Source: DATKKG01 sp035543015 (GTDB lineage Archaea; Thermoproteota; Nitrososphaeria; Conexivisphaerales; DTJL01). Taken from it: DNA of 54,120 nucleotides. Below, piece by piece: positions 15,349 to 22,982 of the stretch (positions within the stretch are counted from its first letter, which is position 1; each line of letters starts with the position of its first letter). A program made the position numbers and the translations under genes. The stretch covers positions 1-54,120 of the forward strand of contig DATKKG010000059.1 in assembly GCA_035543015.1 (NCBI GenBank). The letters are read 5' to 3'. The notes under the pieces are model-generated. The model saw nothing but the letters and a program-made list of their open reading frames with translations. It was not told the DNA's origin and did no database searches.

Positions 15349-15585
15349 CTACTTCGGCCCTTCATGGGGCCGTAGCTTTGCCCGGTCTAGCATCTGTTGG
15401 GTATGGCTCTTTGTCTCAGGGTCGTCGTCTAAGAGGAAGTTGTACTTTCGCCCGTGCAGGGCGGACTTCTTCCCTGCCTCCACGCCCTTATGGTACCAGA
15501 ACCTTATCGTCTCAAGGGTCTCAGCCAGGTCGACTGTGACCTTTCGCTCGTCAACGTCCGGTTTCCCGTGTGATTTCTTCTTCAT
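15349..15585 (-). CDS. small protein of a three-member tandem family, member 3
   Basis: 78 residues: a basic start (MKKKSHGKPDVDERKV), then LETIRFWYHKGVEAGKKSAL, HGRKYNFLLDDDPETKSHTQ and QMLDRAKL. It is the first gene of the three-gene minus-strand transcript and is divergent from the 15641 gene, with 55 bases between them. No known domain; strong charge and small size would suit a protein-binding or nucleic-acid-associated role, which is speculation. Confidence 0.58.
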   Translation of the reverse strand: MKKKSHGKPDVDERKVTVDLAETLETIRFWYHKGVEAGKKSALHGRKYNFLLDDDPETKSHTQQMLDRAKLRPHEGPK

Positions 15586-15626
15586 TGCGTTCTAGCTCGC
15601 AGCGTAGTGTTCAATAAGGCGTATTT

Positions 15627-15641
15627 TCGGAGCCACTCCGA
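15627..15641 (+). promoter_or_regulatory. inverted repeat abutting the start codon of the 15641 gene
   Basis: TCGGAG-CCA-CTCCGA, perfect six-base arms, the last A being the A of the ATG. The left arm carries a GGAG that could act as ribosome-binding site and would be hidden in a hairpin. The same 15 bases recur at 18331-18345 and a four-base-spacer version at 18243-18256. Confidence 0.6.
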
Positions 15642-16627
15642 TGTCAGAACGGGATTCCGTCATAAGGCACAAGCTTGAACTACTAAGATTACTGGAAAAG
15701 GCAGGTGGTGAGATACCAGCTGATCGCCTAGCAGATGTATCGAGGGACATCTTCGTCTGCGATGATACGCGGTACCAAACGGTCGGCCGGTTAGTCAACG
15801 GCGACCTCGTCAAGGAGAAAGTTGGTCCTAGAAGGTACTGCCTCACCGATTTGGGAAGAGCAGAGCTAGCCAAGGCAGCTGTTGCTAGGGAAAACGGCCG
15901 AGGAGAAGGCAGGAAAGCTGGGACGGTCAAGGTAGAAGTGGAATTGCTAGGGGGCATTAGCTGCGAAGTGCCATATGAAGTTGAGTTCGGCCAGATGGAG
16001 GGCTCATGGCTCGAGGACTATGTCCGTAGTAAGGCGTTTGTCAGCGACCTGAAGTACCTAGTGGCATCCGTACTCTATGATACGGTAGGGAGATCACCCG
16101 CCTTCGACCCTTACAAGTTGTCGGCATCAAGCGACGACGTTTTCGGTTTAGCGGTTCAGCGGGCTTTGGATTTTCACTTATCTGTGAAGCTTGATATTAG
16201 TGGGGCAGAGCTTCGGACCGGTCTCAAGAAGGACCAATTGACCAGACTTCGGTCACAGCTTCGGAAGTGGGAGAGAGTGAAAGGGCCAGAAGACCGGTTG
16301 CGGTCGCTAAGAGGTCTTGCCGCAGGGGCACTGATGAAGCTGAGCGTGAGGGGGAAGGTCATTACATTGGCCTCCGTACGCGAAGTGATTAATGAGGAGC
16401 TTCCCCTAATTGAAACTGAGAAACCTATGCAGTCACGGCACACGGCTGGAGAAGATGAGCTCAGGGTGATCCTAGATGGCTTGGCAAAGGAGTTCAGCTT
16501 CCCTGTAGTCATCCCAGTCGAATCAACCTTTGGAGTTACCAAGGGAGAGAAGGTGTACTTTGTTGATATGGATGCTCGGGAGAGGCTGGGCAAATGGATT
16601 TGGAGTCAGCTAGAGCCCAAGTCTTAG
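15641..16627 (+). CDS. winged-helix protein of the integrated element
   Basis: 328 residues from ATG at 15641. Residues 5-75 form a winged-helix domain (helices, then RYQTVGRLVNGDLVKEKVGPRRYCLTDLG in two parts, ending in the LTDLGRAEL wing seen in archaeal regulators). The remaining 250 residues are not recognised; a basic helical patch (RTGLKKDQLTRLRSQLRKWE) lies near 195. It is convergent with the ATPase gene and its start is covered by an inverted repeat also found before the ATPase gene, which suggests it, or another factor, controls both. Confidence 0.62.
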   Translation: MSERDSVIRHKLELLRLLEKAGGEIPADRLADVSRDIFVCDDTRYQTVGRLVNGDLVKEKVGPRRYCLTDLGRAELAKAAVARENGRGEGRKAGTVKVEVELLGGISCEVPYEVEFGQMEGSWLEDYVRSKAFVSDLKYLVASVLYDTVGRSPAFDPYKLSASSDDVFGLAVQRALDFHLSVKLDISGAELRTGLKKDQLTRLRSQLRKWERVKGPEDRLRSLRGLAAGALMKLSVRGKVITLASVREVINEELPLIETEKPMQSRHTAGEDELRVILDGLAKEFSFPVVIPVESTFGVTKGEKVYFVDMDARERLGKWIWSQLEPKS

Positions 16628-16745
16628 TGAAGAGAGGCAGAGAATTAATCCTAAATGGTACAATATCTTGGTATTGGCCTCTAAATAGAGAAAGGAGGTC
16701 AAATTGGTCTGGAAAGCCCTTGTTACAATGGAGGGGAAGAGGGGT

Positions 16746-18242
16746 CTATGCTTGGTCCATCAAGTAGGCCCAGAACTCCTCCTTGGTGGCTAGCGTTGCA
16801 CCCGTGGGGGAGATCACCCTGACGCTATATTTCTGTATCAAGGTTTGAAGGTCATTCCAAACTTCGTTTTCCATTTGGGAGTCAAAATCAGTCTCCTGTA
16901 ATAATCTGGACCATCTTTGGGCCTCTGGATTCAGCTTGTAAAAGTTGGACTTGTTATCGAACGGGCTAGGTTCGGCTATCAGGTAGCCGTGGTCAACGAG
17001 TGGGTCAAGATACGTCTGCTTGAGGGAAGAGTATCCTACCATGTTGCCCCTGGACCTCAGGAGCTCACGCATCTGGCTTGTAGTCAGCCCTGTGCGACCC
17101 TCTAGGGCAGGACGCAAGAACCGTTCAAAGAAGTCGACTTTGTTTGGGGACAGGGAGGTAGCCATCCCCTTCTCAGTCATCGCGAAAGCCTTCCCTAGGT
17201 CCTGCCGGTTTGGGACGATGCCCACCTTGCGGTCTTCCCTGACAAGGACAGCGCGGTGTTCTATGTTTAGGAAGGCGAACAAGTTCATGTATTTGAGGAG
17301 CCTTCGGAACTGTCTCATCCTTACGCCCGCATCTACTGGGAATCTCCGAGCTAGGATCCTGCCGAAAGGATTGTAGACCAAGTTGTCTCGCGGGCTCCCC
17401 CCTCCCTCGCTTCCAGCCGAGGCTTGGAGGTCTCTTATGGCTTCAGTAATCCTCAGGATTTCGCGTTCGGCATCATCCCTGAGACTCTCAGGATATCGGT
17501 CATTCAGGACAAATGAAGGGAGCCCAGTCAGCTCCGCCGTTAGCTCGTTCGCCATCCTGCGCTTGTCTCCGGACATCGAAGGGGACACGATGTTGAAACG
17601 TGAACTGATCTCCTCCCACATTGACCATTCCTCTTCGTTCCTAGCTGAGCAGAATATCGCCGCTGGCCATCCGCGCAGGAGAAACCTCCCAGTCTCTTTG
17701 GTTCCCATAGATGTGTCCATGGTAGGACGATATTCGCTCTCCCAAGTGTCATGACTAAGAAGCGGCTTGATCTTGTCCCAGAGGCGGGGGTCAGGAGCGT
17801 CCAAGAAGATGAGAAGCTTGTGAGATAGGTCAACGAGCTTCTTGGAGCCATCTTTGGCCATAACGATCCTCGCTTCAATTTCCTTGCGACTCGCTTCATT
17901 CTTCTCGGAGGCAAGCTGACGGTTCAACTCCTTGAGCCTGTCATCCAAAGGGTCGCCGTTCTTGTCTACCAAAGGCCCCTTTTCATAGAAGACGGCGGTC
18001 GGACTCATCCCCGCCAGCTTTATCGCGTTGGGGAAGAGGCTCGCCACGATGGCCATCGGGTAGGTCTTGCCTTCAGAAGATGGGGCCATAACCCCCAGGT
18101 TTTCCGGGTCGTTGGTGACTGCAGAGATGCCCACGCAGAGAAGGGAGTCTATGTAGTCCCGGTCTCCCTTGATGTAGGTCTCAAGGTACTTGTAGAGGGG
18201 TGTGCTGGCGTCGGAGGTCGGGGTGTCTCCTACTGTAGCCAC
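16746..18242 (-). CDS. P-loop ATPase with C-terminal winged helix, candidate replication or DNA-processing protein
   Basis: 498 residues, GTG start at 18242. Walker A-like APSSEGKTYP at about 53-62, a Walker B-like LLIFLDAPD near 143, and an AAIFCSARNEEE stretch near 195 that would serve as sensor 1. The C-terminal third holds a winged-helix region (GLTTSQMRELLRSRGN ... LVDHGYLIAE). This layout resembles plasmid and virus helicase-like ATPases, but no primase domain is visible and the exact family is not recognised. It is the last gene of a minus-strand operon after the 18716 and 18362 genes. A GGAGGAG ribosome-binding-like motif before its start is part of an inverted repeat. Confidence 0.6.
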   Translation of the reverse strand: MATVGDTPTSDASTPLYKYLETYIKGDRDYIDSLLCVGISAVTNDPENLGVMAPSSEGKTYPMAIVASLFPNAIKLAGMSPTAVFYEKGPLVDKNGDPLDDRLKELNRQLASEKNEASRKEIEARIVMAKDGSKKLVDLSHKLLIFLDAPDPRLWDKIKPLLSHDTWESEYRPTMDTSMGTKETGRFLLRGWPAAIFCSARNEEEWSMWEEISSRFNIVSPSMSGDKRRMANELTAELTGLPSFVLNDRYPESLRDDAEREILRITEAIRDLQASAGSEGGGSPRDNLVYNPFGRILARRFPVDAGVRMRQFRRLLKYMNLFAFLNIEHRAVLVREDRKVGIVPNRQDLGKAFAMTEKGMATSLSPNKVDFFERFLRPALEGRTGLTTSQMRELLRSRGNMVGYSSLKQTYLDPLVDHGYLIAEPSPFDNKSNFYKLNPEAQRWSRLLQETDFDSQMENEVWNDLQTLIQKYSVRVISPTGATLATKEEFWAYLMDQA

Positions 18243-18256
18243 GGAGACTCCTCCGA
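18243..18256 (-). promoter_or_regulatory. inverted repeat abutting the ATPase start codon
   Basis: On the minus strand TCGGAG-GAGT-CTCC runs into the GTG start, parallel to the hairpin before the 15641 gene. GGAGGAG would be masked if it folds. Confidence 0.5.
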
Positions 18257-18330
18257 TGCTGGATAACGGGTTGCGGTTGTTCTACTCATATCAGTGGCCT
18301 GGGATGGACCGAGTCACTTTGCATCTGGTA

Positions 18331-18345
18331 TCGGAGCCACTCCGA
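18331..18345 (+). repeat. second perfect copy of the TCGGAG-CCA-CTCCGA inverted repeat
   Basis: Identical to 15627-15641 (17 of 18 bases including flanks). It lies 16 bases after the stop of the 18362 gene and about 90 bases upstream of the ATPase start, so it may be an operator or a processing/termination hairpin. Confidence 0.6.
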
Positions 18346-18361
18346 TTCCGAATCCCTTCTC

Positions 18362-18679
18362 TCAGTCCAGAAGGTACCATCTGCTTTCCCCGGCCATTGA
18401 GCTAAATGGAACTTCGAACGTGCAGTGCCTGCGGTACGCTGCCCTCTTCCATCCGTAGAATCTGGCCATCTTCTTCAAGAATATCGCTGGCTGGTTGCCG
18501 ACGAAGGAGATCCCGTTCTCTCTCAAGATGGTCTTCACCCGAGCTCCGCTGAGGCGTGTTGTTCCTGGCCGACGGCAGAAGATCAAGATGGCCCAAACGG
18601 CCACCTTCTGGCCTTCAGGGGTGTCGAAGTCGAGCTTCCCCCAGAGATTCTCGCCCACAACCCATGGGGCTTTGTCCAT
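18362..18679 (-). CDS. small basic protein, possibly DNA-binding
   Basis: 105 residues from ATG at 18679. The sequence (GQKVAVWAILIFCRRPGTTR, then LSGARVKTILRENGISFVGN) is helical and basic, and LSGARVKTILRENGI could be a helix-turn-helix in the style of archaeal winged-helix proteins, followed by FLKKMARFYGWKRAAYRRH. No family recognised. It sits between the HEPN-like gene and the ATPase gene on the same strand (36 and about 120 bases apart), so a shared operon is likely. Confidence 0.5.
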   Translation of the reverse strand: MDKAPWVVGENLWGKLDFDTPEGQKVAVWAILIFCRRPGTTRLSGARVKTILRENGISFVGNQPAIFLKKMARFYGWKRAAYRRHCTFEVPFSSMAGESRWYLLD

Positions 18680-18715
18680 CGATGTAGGTTCTCAGGCTGC
18701 CGAATATCAACGGTG

Positions 18716-19618
18716 CTAGTGAGAGGTGAGCGTCTCCTGTGATTCAAGGAGATCCTTGGTTAATCCTAGTATCTCTTCAGACTTATCGACAAGGTGCTTC
18801 GCACCGTCAACATGCGCTTTGTAGCCTTCCAAGTGGGCAGCATCATAGTACCTGCCCCACTGTTCGTGGGCATCAAGGAAAGCTGCCCAGCTTATTACCA
18901 AGATAAGCCAAGCTTCAAACCCTGTTCTAGGACCAATGATACGTTGAAGCTTGGTCTGGGCAGACTTCAATCTTGCAACCTGATATGTCAACCCCTTCCC
19001 CTGACGTTCCTCTATGATTTCGTCTAGGATGGCTAGCTTTTCTTCAGAGCCTCTGGACCTGTCCATCAGTTGGGAGGCCCTCGGGGCGTCAATCCTCAAA
19101 GCCTTGACCAGTGACTTCCATACTTCGTCGCTGATGTCATGGACTTGGTCGGCCTCCTTCTCCCACTCCTTCTTGACCTGAGCCTCAGGTTCCAATAGAG
19201 GGTCTAGGCTCTGTTGCCAGATTTTGTCGTCAAGGACCACAGCCGGCTTGTCAAAGAGCTGAAGGAGCATCCGGTAGGCAAGCTTGTACTTCTCCCCAAG
19301 CTGGTAGGCGATAGCAGCCTTCCGGTCCCCTCTTCTCATCATCCTTCGGTAGGTTGCATGGTCGTGTTCAAACTCCGACTCCCTCCAAGCTTTTACAATG
19401 AAATCTCTGATTACTCGCAGACAGGCCTTGGTAGAATCGTGGCCGATACTCTTGGCTATGGGTTCGAACTGCTTAGCGTCCCCAAAGGGTCCCAGCTCAA
19501 AAGCAGCAGCCTTAACGGCTTTCTCCGCACACTGCTGAGCGTGGTAGGCAGCAGTGGGAGGGTCGTCAGGAAGGGCCTTTCTGGCTGTCTCTAGGTCTTT
19601 GGTAGCCGTTTCAACCAA
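18716..19618 (-). CDS. HEPN-like domain protein
   Basis: 300 residues. The start (DLETARKALPDDPPTAAYHA, then QQCAEKAVKAAAFELG) matches the first two helices of HEPN proteins, which have A-x-x-QQ-x-x-EKxxKA in the second helix; a basic acidic helix (WRESEFEHDHATYRRMMRR) follows. The canonical RX4-6H nuclease motif is not clear, so it may be a non-catalytic HEPN. The C-terminal half is helical with no recognised domain. HEPN proteins are frequent in toxin-antitoxin and phage-defence loci; here it is the first gene of an operon with a small basic protein and a P-loop ATPase. Confidence 0.6.
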   Translation of the reverse strand: MVETATKDLETARKALPDDPPTAAYHAQQCAEKAVKAAAFELGPFGDAKQFEPIAKSIGHDSTKACLRVIRDFIVKAWRESEFEHDHATYRRMMRRGDRKAAIAYQLGEKYKLAYRMLLQLFDKPAVVLDDKIWQQSLDPLLEPEAQVKKEWEKEADQVHDISDEVWKSLVKALRIDAPRASQLMDRSRGSEEKLAILDEIIEERQGKGLTYQVARLKSAQTKLQRIIGPRTGFEAWLILVISWAAFLDAHEQWGRYYDAAHLEGYKAHVDGAKHLVDKSEEILGLTKDLLESQETLTSH

Positions 19619-20203
19619 AACAAGGGTGTGAGGTTTCGTGGTAAACTAGTGAGCGTGGTCCGATTTATCCGTCTAGGCGACCGTTCGGTCCAGAAGCGCG
19701 GCCCGTTGGCTCTAGACAGTACGAATGTGCAGATATGTCCCTCTTCTAGACAGTGATGACTGTCTGAGGAAATTCGTTCGGCGGGGGCGAGTTGGTATGC
19801 TATCACTAAAGATAATTGCTCATCTTATACCGCTTCTCTATGACCCGTAAAGTCTCGATTTGCGGAATTCTAATGATGGTTGGGTGTCAAGGTCATTCTA
19901 CGGAATACTCTTGGCAGTGGCCCTAACCAGTTAGCAGTTCTGTGCTAGTTCACTCCCAGTGACCAACGTATGGCCAGAGACCCAGCCCAGACTAGCACCA
20001 GAACCGAGATGTGGCCTATTTCGTAATGTCTCTGCCCTGATAGCCAGAGACCTCTCTCAGCTAATACATTATCAGTTGATGTTGAGACAGTCCTTTTCCA
20101 CCTCATACAAGTCATCGCATCAATACATGCTATTTGGGATAGCGACGAGAGGAGGCTAGTCGGCTAGGTTATAAGTGGGGCCTCCATGAGGTCTATGAGT
20201 TAA
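19619..20203. other. 585-bp intergenic region between divergent operons with paired repeats
   Basis: No gene supported. Contains the direct repeat TCTAGACAGT at 19711-19720 and 19745-19754, the second forming an inverted repeat AGACAGT-GATG-ACTGTCT (19748-19765), a second direct pair GCCAGAGACC at 19973-19982 and 20043-20052, and A/T-rich stretches near 19805-19835. Likely promoters for both operons; an origin role is possible. Confidence 0.45.
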
Positions 20204-21028
20204 ATGCCTGGCAATTTGGCACTGAGTGTTCCGTCTGAGAAGGTGGTCGACGCAGATATCGTCGAGGCGATCGACGTGCCGGCTGAATTCTCCGGCTTAG
20301 TCAGACGACACTATGACCGCATACTCCTAGACGACTCCCTGTCCGACTTGGAGGCAGTCCTCTTCTCACTGAACCTAGCCGAGTTCAAGGCGGGCACCTC
20401 AGGAGCTGACTACGCCGAATGCAAACGCATCTTTATAGGGCTTGGAAGGAGAGAGGAGAACTTTAAGGTCAACATCTATCTGGCGAAGAAGAAGTCACTT
20501 CTCGTGGCCAAAGGAGACGTCCTCGAATTCACCGTCCACGGACTGAGAGCCCTCGAGAAGGTCCTAGGAAAGGACCACAGGGCCCCTGTGTTCTTGATAA
20601 AATCAGACGAGGCTTTTTCGGCCATAAAGCACTTCGAGGAGTTCCTTGCCTCCGATGCCAAGGCCGCAGATGTGTCGCTCTGCGACCCATACGTGTCGCC
20701 TTCCACGCTCTTTCCCTTCTCGGCGCTGAAGGGTGACCTCAAGACCCTCCGAATACTTACCGCCAACATCTTTGACTCCGAGAAGTTCGGCGAATACAGA
20801 AAGAAGTTCGAGAAGGAGATGAAGCTCGTCGTCGAAGTCAGAAAGAGCAGGCACATTCACGACAGGTATCTACTGGCTCATGGAAAGTGCTGGTCGATCG
20901 GCTCGAGCATCAAGGACCTCGGCAACAAGGATACCATCATCAAGGAGATAACGGAGGTCGCAGAATCCATGTCAGACCTGTTTTCCAAGAGATGGGCAGA
21001 AGCAGGTGAGGAGGGCGAATCAACTTGA
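20204..21028 (+). CDS. phospholipase-D-like (HKD-type) domain protein, candidate nuclease
   Basis: 274 residues. N-terminal 130 residues are not recognised. The C-terminal part begins with VSLCDPYVSPSTLFPF, runs through LRILTANIFD, and has the signature RHIHDRYLLAHGKCWSIGSS (about 220-240) followed by IKDLGNKDTII. This H-D-R-(Y/F) ... GSS pattern is the single HKD-like motif of short PLD-fold domains found in restriction and abortive-defence proteins (R replaces K). It is the first gene of an operon: its stop overlaps the TTG of the next gene. The combination with two winged-helix proteins suggests a nuclease with regulators or recognition partners. Function is inference. Confidence 0.65.
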   Translation: MPGNLALSVPSEKVVDADIVEAIDVPAEFSGLVRRHYDRILLDDSLSDLEAVLFSLNLAEFKAGTSGADYAECKRIFIGLGRREENFKVNIYLAKKKSLLVAKGDVLEFTVHGLRALEKVLGKDHRAPVFLIKSDEAFSAIKHFEEFLASDAKAADVSLCDPYVSPSTLFPFSALKGDLKTLRILTANIFDSEKFGEYRKKFEKEMKLVVEVRKSRHIHDRYLLAHGKCWSIGSSIKDLGNKDTIIKEITEVAESMSDLFSKRWAEAGEEGEST

Positions 21029-21636
21029 CCGAACAGAACAATGGCTCCCCGCCCAGGATTGAGATTACGTTGGAGGTTGACTATGGGGATTACAGGGCGA
21101 GCGTTTCTGGCTTCCTTGACTCCGAGAGGGACGCCAAGCCCCTGATAGCGGAATTGACAAAGGCCATTGCAGTAGTAAACGCTTCCAAGACCGATATCGA
21201 GAAGGCCCTGAAAGGAGTATCTATCTCCAAGCCCAAGACGTTGGGATTACATCCCGCTGAGCCATCAACATCAGAGCCATCGCCCGCAACCCCATTACCA
21301 TCGGAGGGCAAAGCCGGAATCCTTGAGTTCTCGGAGGATGACGTCAGGTTTCCTCCGTCAGCCTTCAAGGTCTTGGGTTTTCCAGAGGCAATCGCCCTTC
21401 TGATGTATGAGATAGGCTCTCCACTCATGCCGGCAAGGATAACTCTGCTGATAAACAGGGGATTCAAATACATTGACGCGAAGAACGTCAGCTCCTGTCT
21501 CACCAACAGGACTAGGTACAAACTCCCTGGCTTTGTGATCAGGGAGAAGGCTGGGTGGCGGCTAACAGGGTCCGGCAGAGCTTGGGTGGAGAACGAAATC
21601 ATTCCCAAGCTTGGTCCTCAAAGTGGAGGGAGCTAG
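21025..21636 (+). CDS. winged-helix-type protein in the PLD-like operon
   Basis: 203 residues, TTG start overlapping the previous stop by four bases. Residues 1-65 form a beta-alpha unit (RIEITLEVDYGDYRASVSGF), then a Ser/Pro/Thr linker (75-105), then a helical C-terminal domain ending in a winged-helix-like KNVSSCLTNRTRYKLPGFVI, REKAGWRLTGSGRAWVENE. The final wing (W-x-LT-x-SG) recurs in the next protein. No catalytic residues are evident. It is followed directly by the 21637 gene. Confidence 0.6.
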   Translation: MTEQNNGSPPRIEITLEVDYGDYRASVSGFLDSERDAKPLIAELTKAIAVVNASKTDIEKALKGVSISKPKTLGLHPAEPSTSEPSPATPLPSEGKAGILEFSEDDVRFPPSAFKVLGFPEAIALLMYEIGSPLMPARITLLINRGFKYIDAKNVSSCLTNRTRYKLPGFVIREKAGWRLTGSGRAWVENEIIPKLGPQSGGS

Positions 21637-22050
21637 ATGGTCGAGGATGAGCTTGCCAGCATCAGAAAGATACTGTTGGAACATGAGAGGCGGATTGCCC
21701 AGCTTGAGAGGCTGTCCGAAGGGGGTCAGATTCACCTTAGGAAGGGGCTCTCCATCAGGGAATTCATCCTTCAGAAGCAAGCCAAGACAGACATCGATAG
21801 GACGCTTGTAGTTGGTTACTATCTGGAGAGCAACAGAGAGGTTTCCCCATTCAACGTAGATGACTTGGAAAAGGGTTTCAGAGAAGCCAAAGAGGTCGTG
21901 CCTAAGAACATTCACCTTGCAGTAATCGGGTGCGTAAGCAAAGGGTACATCATGGAAGCGGAAGAAAAGAAGAGCGGGAAGAAGGCATGGACGCTGACGA
22001 ACAGTGGCATCGGCTACGTGGACAACGGCCTAGTCGTCCCTAAGCAGTAG
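21637..22050 (+). CDS. second winged-helix-type protein in the PLD-like operon
   Basis: 137 residues, ATG immediately after the preceding stop. Residues 1-30 are a coiled coil (SIRKILLEHERRIAQLERL). The rest is a winged-helix domain (TLVVGYYLESNREVSPFNVD ... AVIGCVSKGYIMEAEE, KAWTLTNSGIGYVDNG). The DLEKGFREAKEVVPKNI helix and the wing WTLTNSGIGYV parallel the C-terminus of the neighbouring protein, so the two may pair. The last gene of the element before repeat B reappears. Confidence 0.6.
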   Translation: MVEDELASIRKILLEHERRIAQLERLSEGGQIHLRKGLSIREFILQKQAKTDIDRTLVVGYYLESNREVSPFNVDDLEKGFREAKEVVPKNIHLAVIGCVSKGYIMEAEEKKSGKKAWTLTNSGIGYVDNGLVVPKQ

Positions 22051-22089
22051 ACGGCACCTCAGATTGCGTTGAATGTATCTCTTCGTTAC

Positions 22090-22111
22090 TTCGCAGGTCC
22101 AAGCCCACGCC
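22090..22111 (+). repeat. repeat B copy 17, perfect consensus
   Basis: Exact consensus, between two convergent gene ends (22050 plus, 22139 minus). This copy cannot be a promoter element for either neighbour. Confidence 0.85.
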
Positions 22112-22138
22112 CTACGGGTCACAGTCTCAGCGTTACCA

Positions 22139-22624
22139 TCAGTTCTTGTCTTGTAGCAACTGATTGAGACTAATCAGCGGCGGCTTCCACTTCGTACCAT
22201 AATATCCTCCGAGCATCCCAAAGACGAAGCCTAACCCCAGACCGCCTCCCTCAGCGATGCTCAGGAATGCCGACGTCATCACAGCCTGGCCTAAGCCACG
22301 GTGGAACCTCGGTTCAGAGTACATCGAAGCGGAAAAGAGAATCAAGAGCATGCCACACCCAAGGTTCCATGCTCCATAGACATCGGTCGGCCCGAAGAAA
22401 GCGGGCTGCAGAGTGAAACCAGGCAGGAAGTACAGGAAGGCGCTCATCAGACATGCCACGCCGGCCGTGAAGCTCATAACGAAAGCTCTCGTCGGCTTTG
22501 CCCTCCAATCAACTGGAGGATTTGCGAAGGGATTCGGGTCGAACTCAGGCAGAAGTCCCAATCCAGGGGATAGTCTCGAATGAGACACTTCGTGGCGACT
22601 TCGGGCAAGAACCATGGTCCACAT
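22139..22624 (-). CDS. membrane protein with a missing canonical start
   Basis: From ATG at 22624 it encodes 161 residues with four or so hydrophobic segments (AFVMSFTAGVACLMSAFLYF; LGCGMLLILFSASM; GGGLGLGFVFGMLGGYYG). However the same frame stays open upstream to 22849 and encodes two more good membrane segments (LTITLSWGIGLAIIALGAYA; LLGIGGIFTGAWLLAMWTM), without any ATG, GTG or TTG; CTG at 22747 is the nearest substitute. The full protein is thus probably about 200 residues and resembles the DUF6114 type of membrane proteins, or the true start has been mutated. Neighbours are repeat-B genes. Confidence 0.6.
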   Translation of the reverse strand: MWTMVLARSRHEVSHSRLSPGLGLLPEFDPNPFANPPVDWRAKPTRAFVMSFTAGVACLMSAFLYFLPGFTLQPAFFGPTDVYGAWNLGCGMLLILFSASMYSEPRFHRGLGQAVMTSAFLSIAEGGGLGLGFVFGMLGGYYGTKWKPPLISLNQLLQDKN

Positions 22625-22857
22625 TGCGAGAAGCCAGGCACCGGTAAAGATACCCCCGATCCCAAGAAGGTTTCCCTCTCCAAGCCAGGCATATGCACCA
22701 AGTGCTATGATGGCTAGTCCAATCCCCCAGGAGAGAGTGATGGTCAGGAGCTTCGAACTGCGAGAGAGCTTGGTCGGCGTTTCGCTTCGTCTTGTATTGA
22801 GGCCATGTACAGTTTTAACGTTTTCGCTACTGACCTGACCTTTTAGTTCTTACTAGT

Positions 22858-22885
22858 CATGAAACCCCACGCACAACTCAAGGAC
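22858..22885 (+). repeat. diverged repeat A, 21 bases before repeat B copy 18
   Basis: CATGAAACCCCACGCACAAC matches the 13089-13108 segment at all but three or so positions; the TTAAAGACTT end is not kept. It forms a composite A-B unit with 22906-22927. Confidence 0.55.
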
Positions 22886-22905
22886 AGACGAGCCTAGCCC
22901 ACTTC

Positions 22906-22927
22906 TTCGCAGGTCCAAGCCCACGCC
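22906..22927 (+). repeat. repeat B copy 18, perfect consensus, in a promoter
   Basis: Exact consensus; a TATA-like CATTTATG at 22943-22950 follows, 40 bases before the TTG at 22983. Confidence 0.85.
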
Positions 22928-22982
22928 TCAGCCTATCCATGCCATTTATGAGTGGGGAACCTGTAGCATAGAAGGCAGCAGC

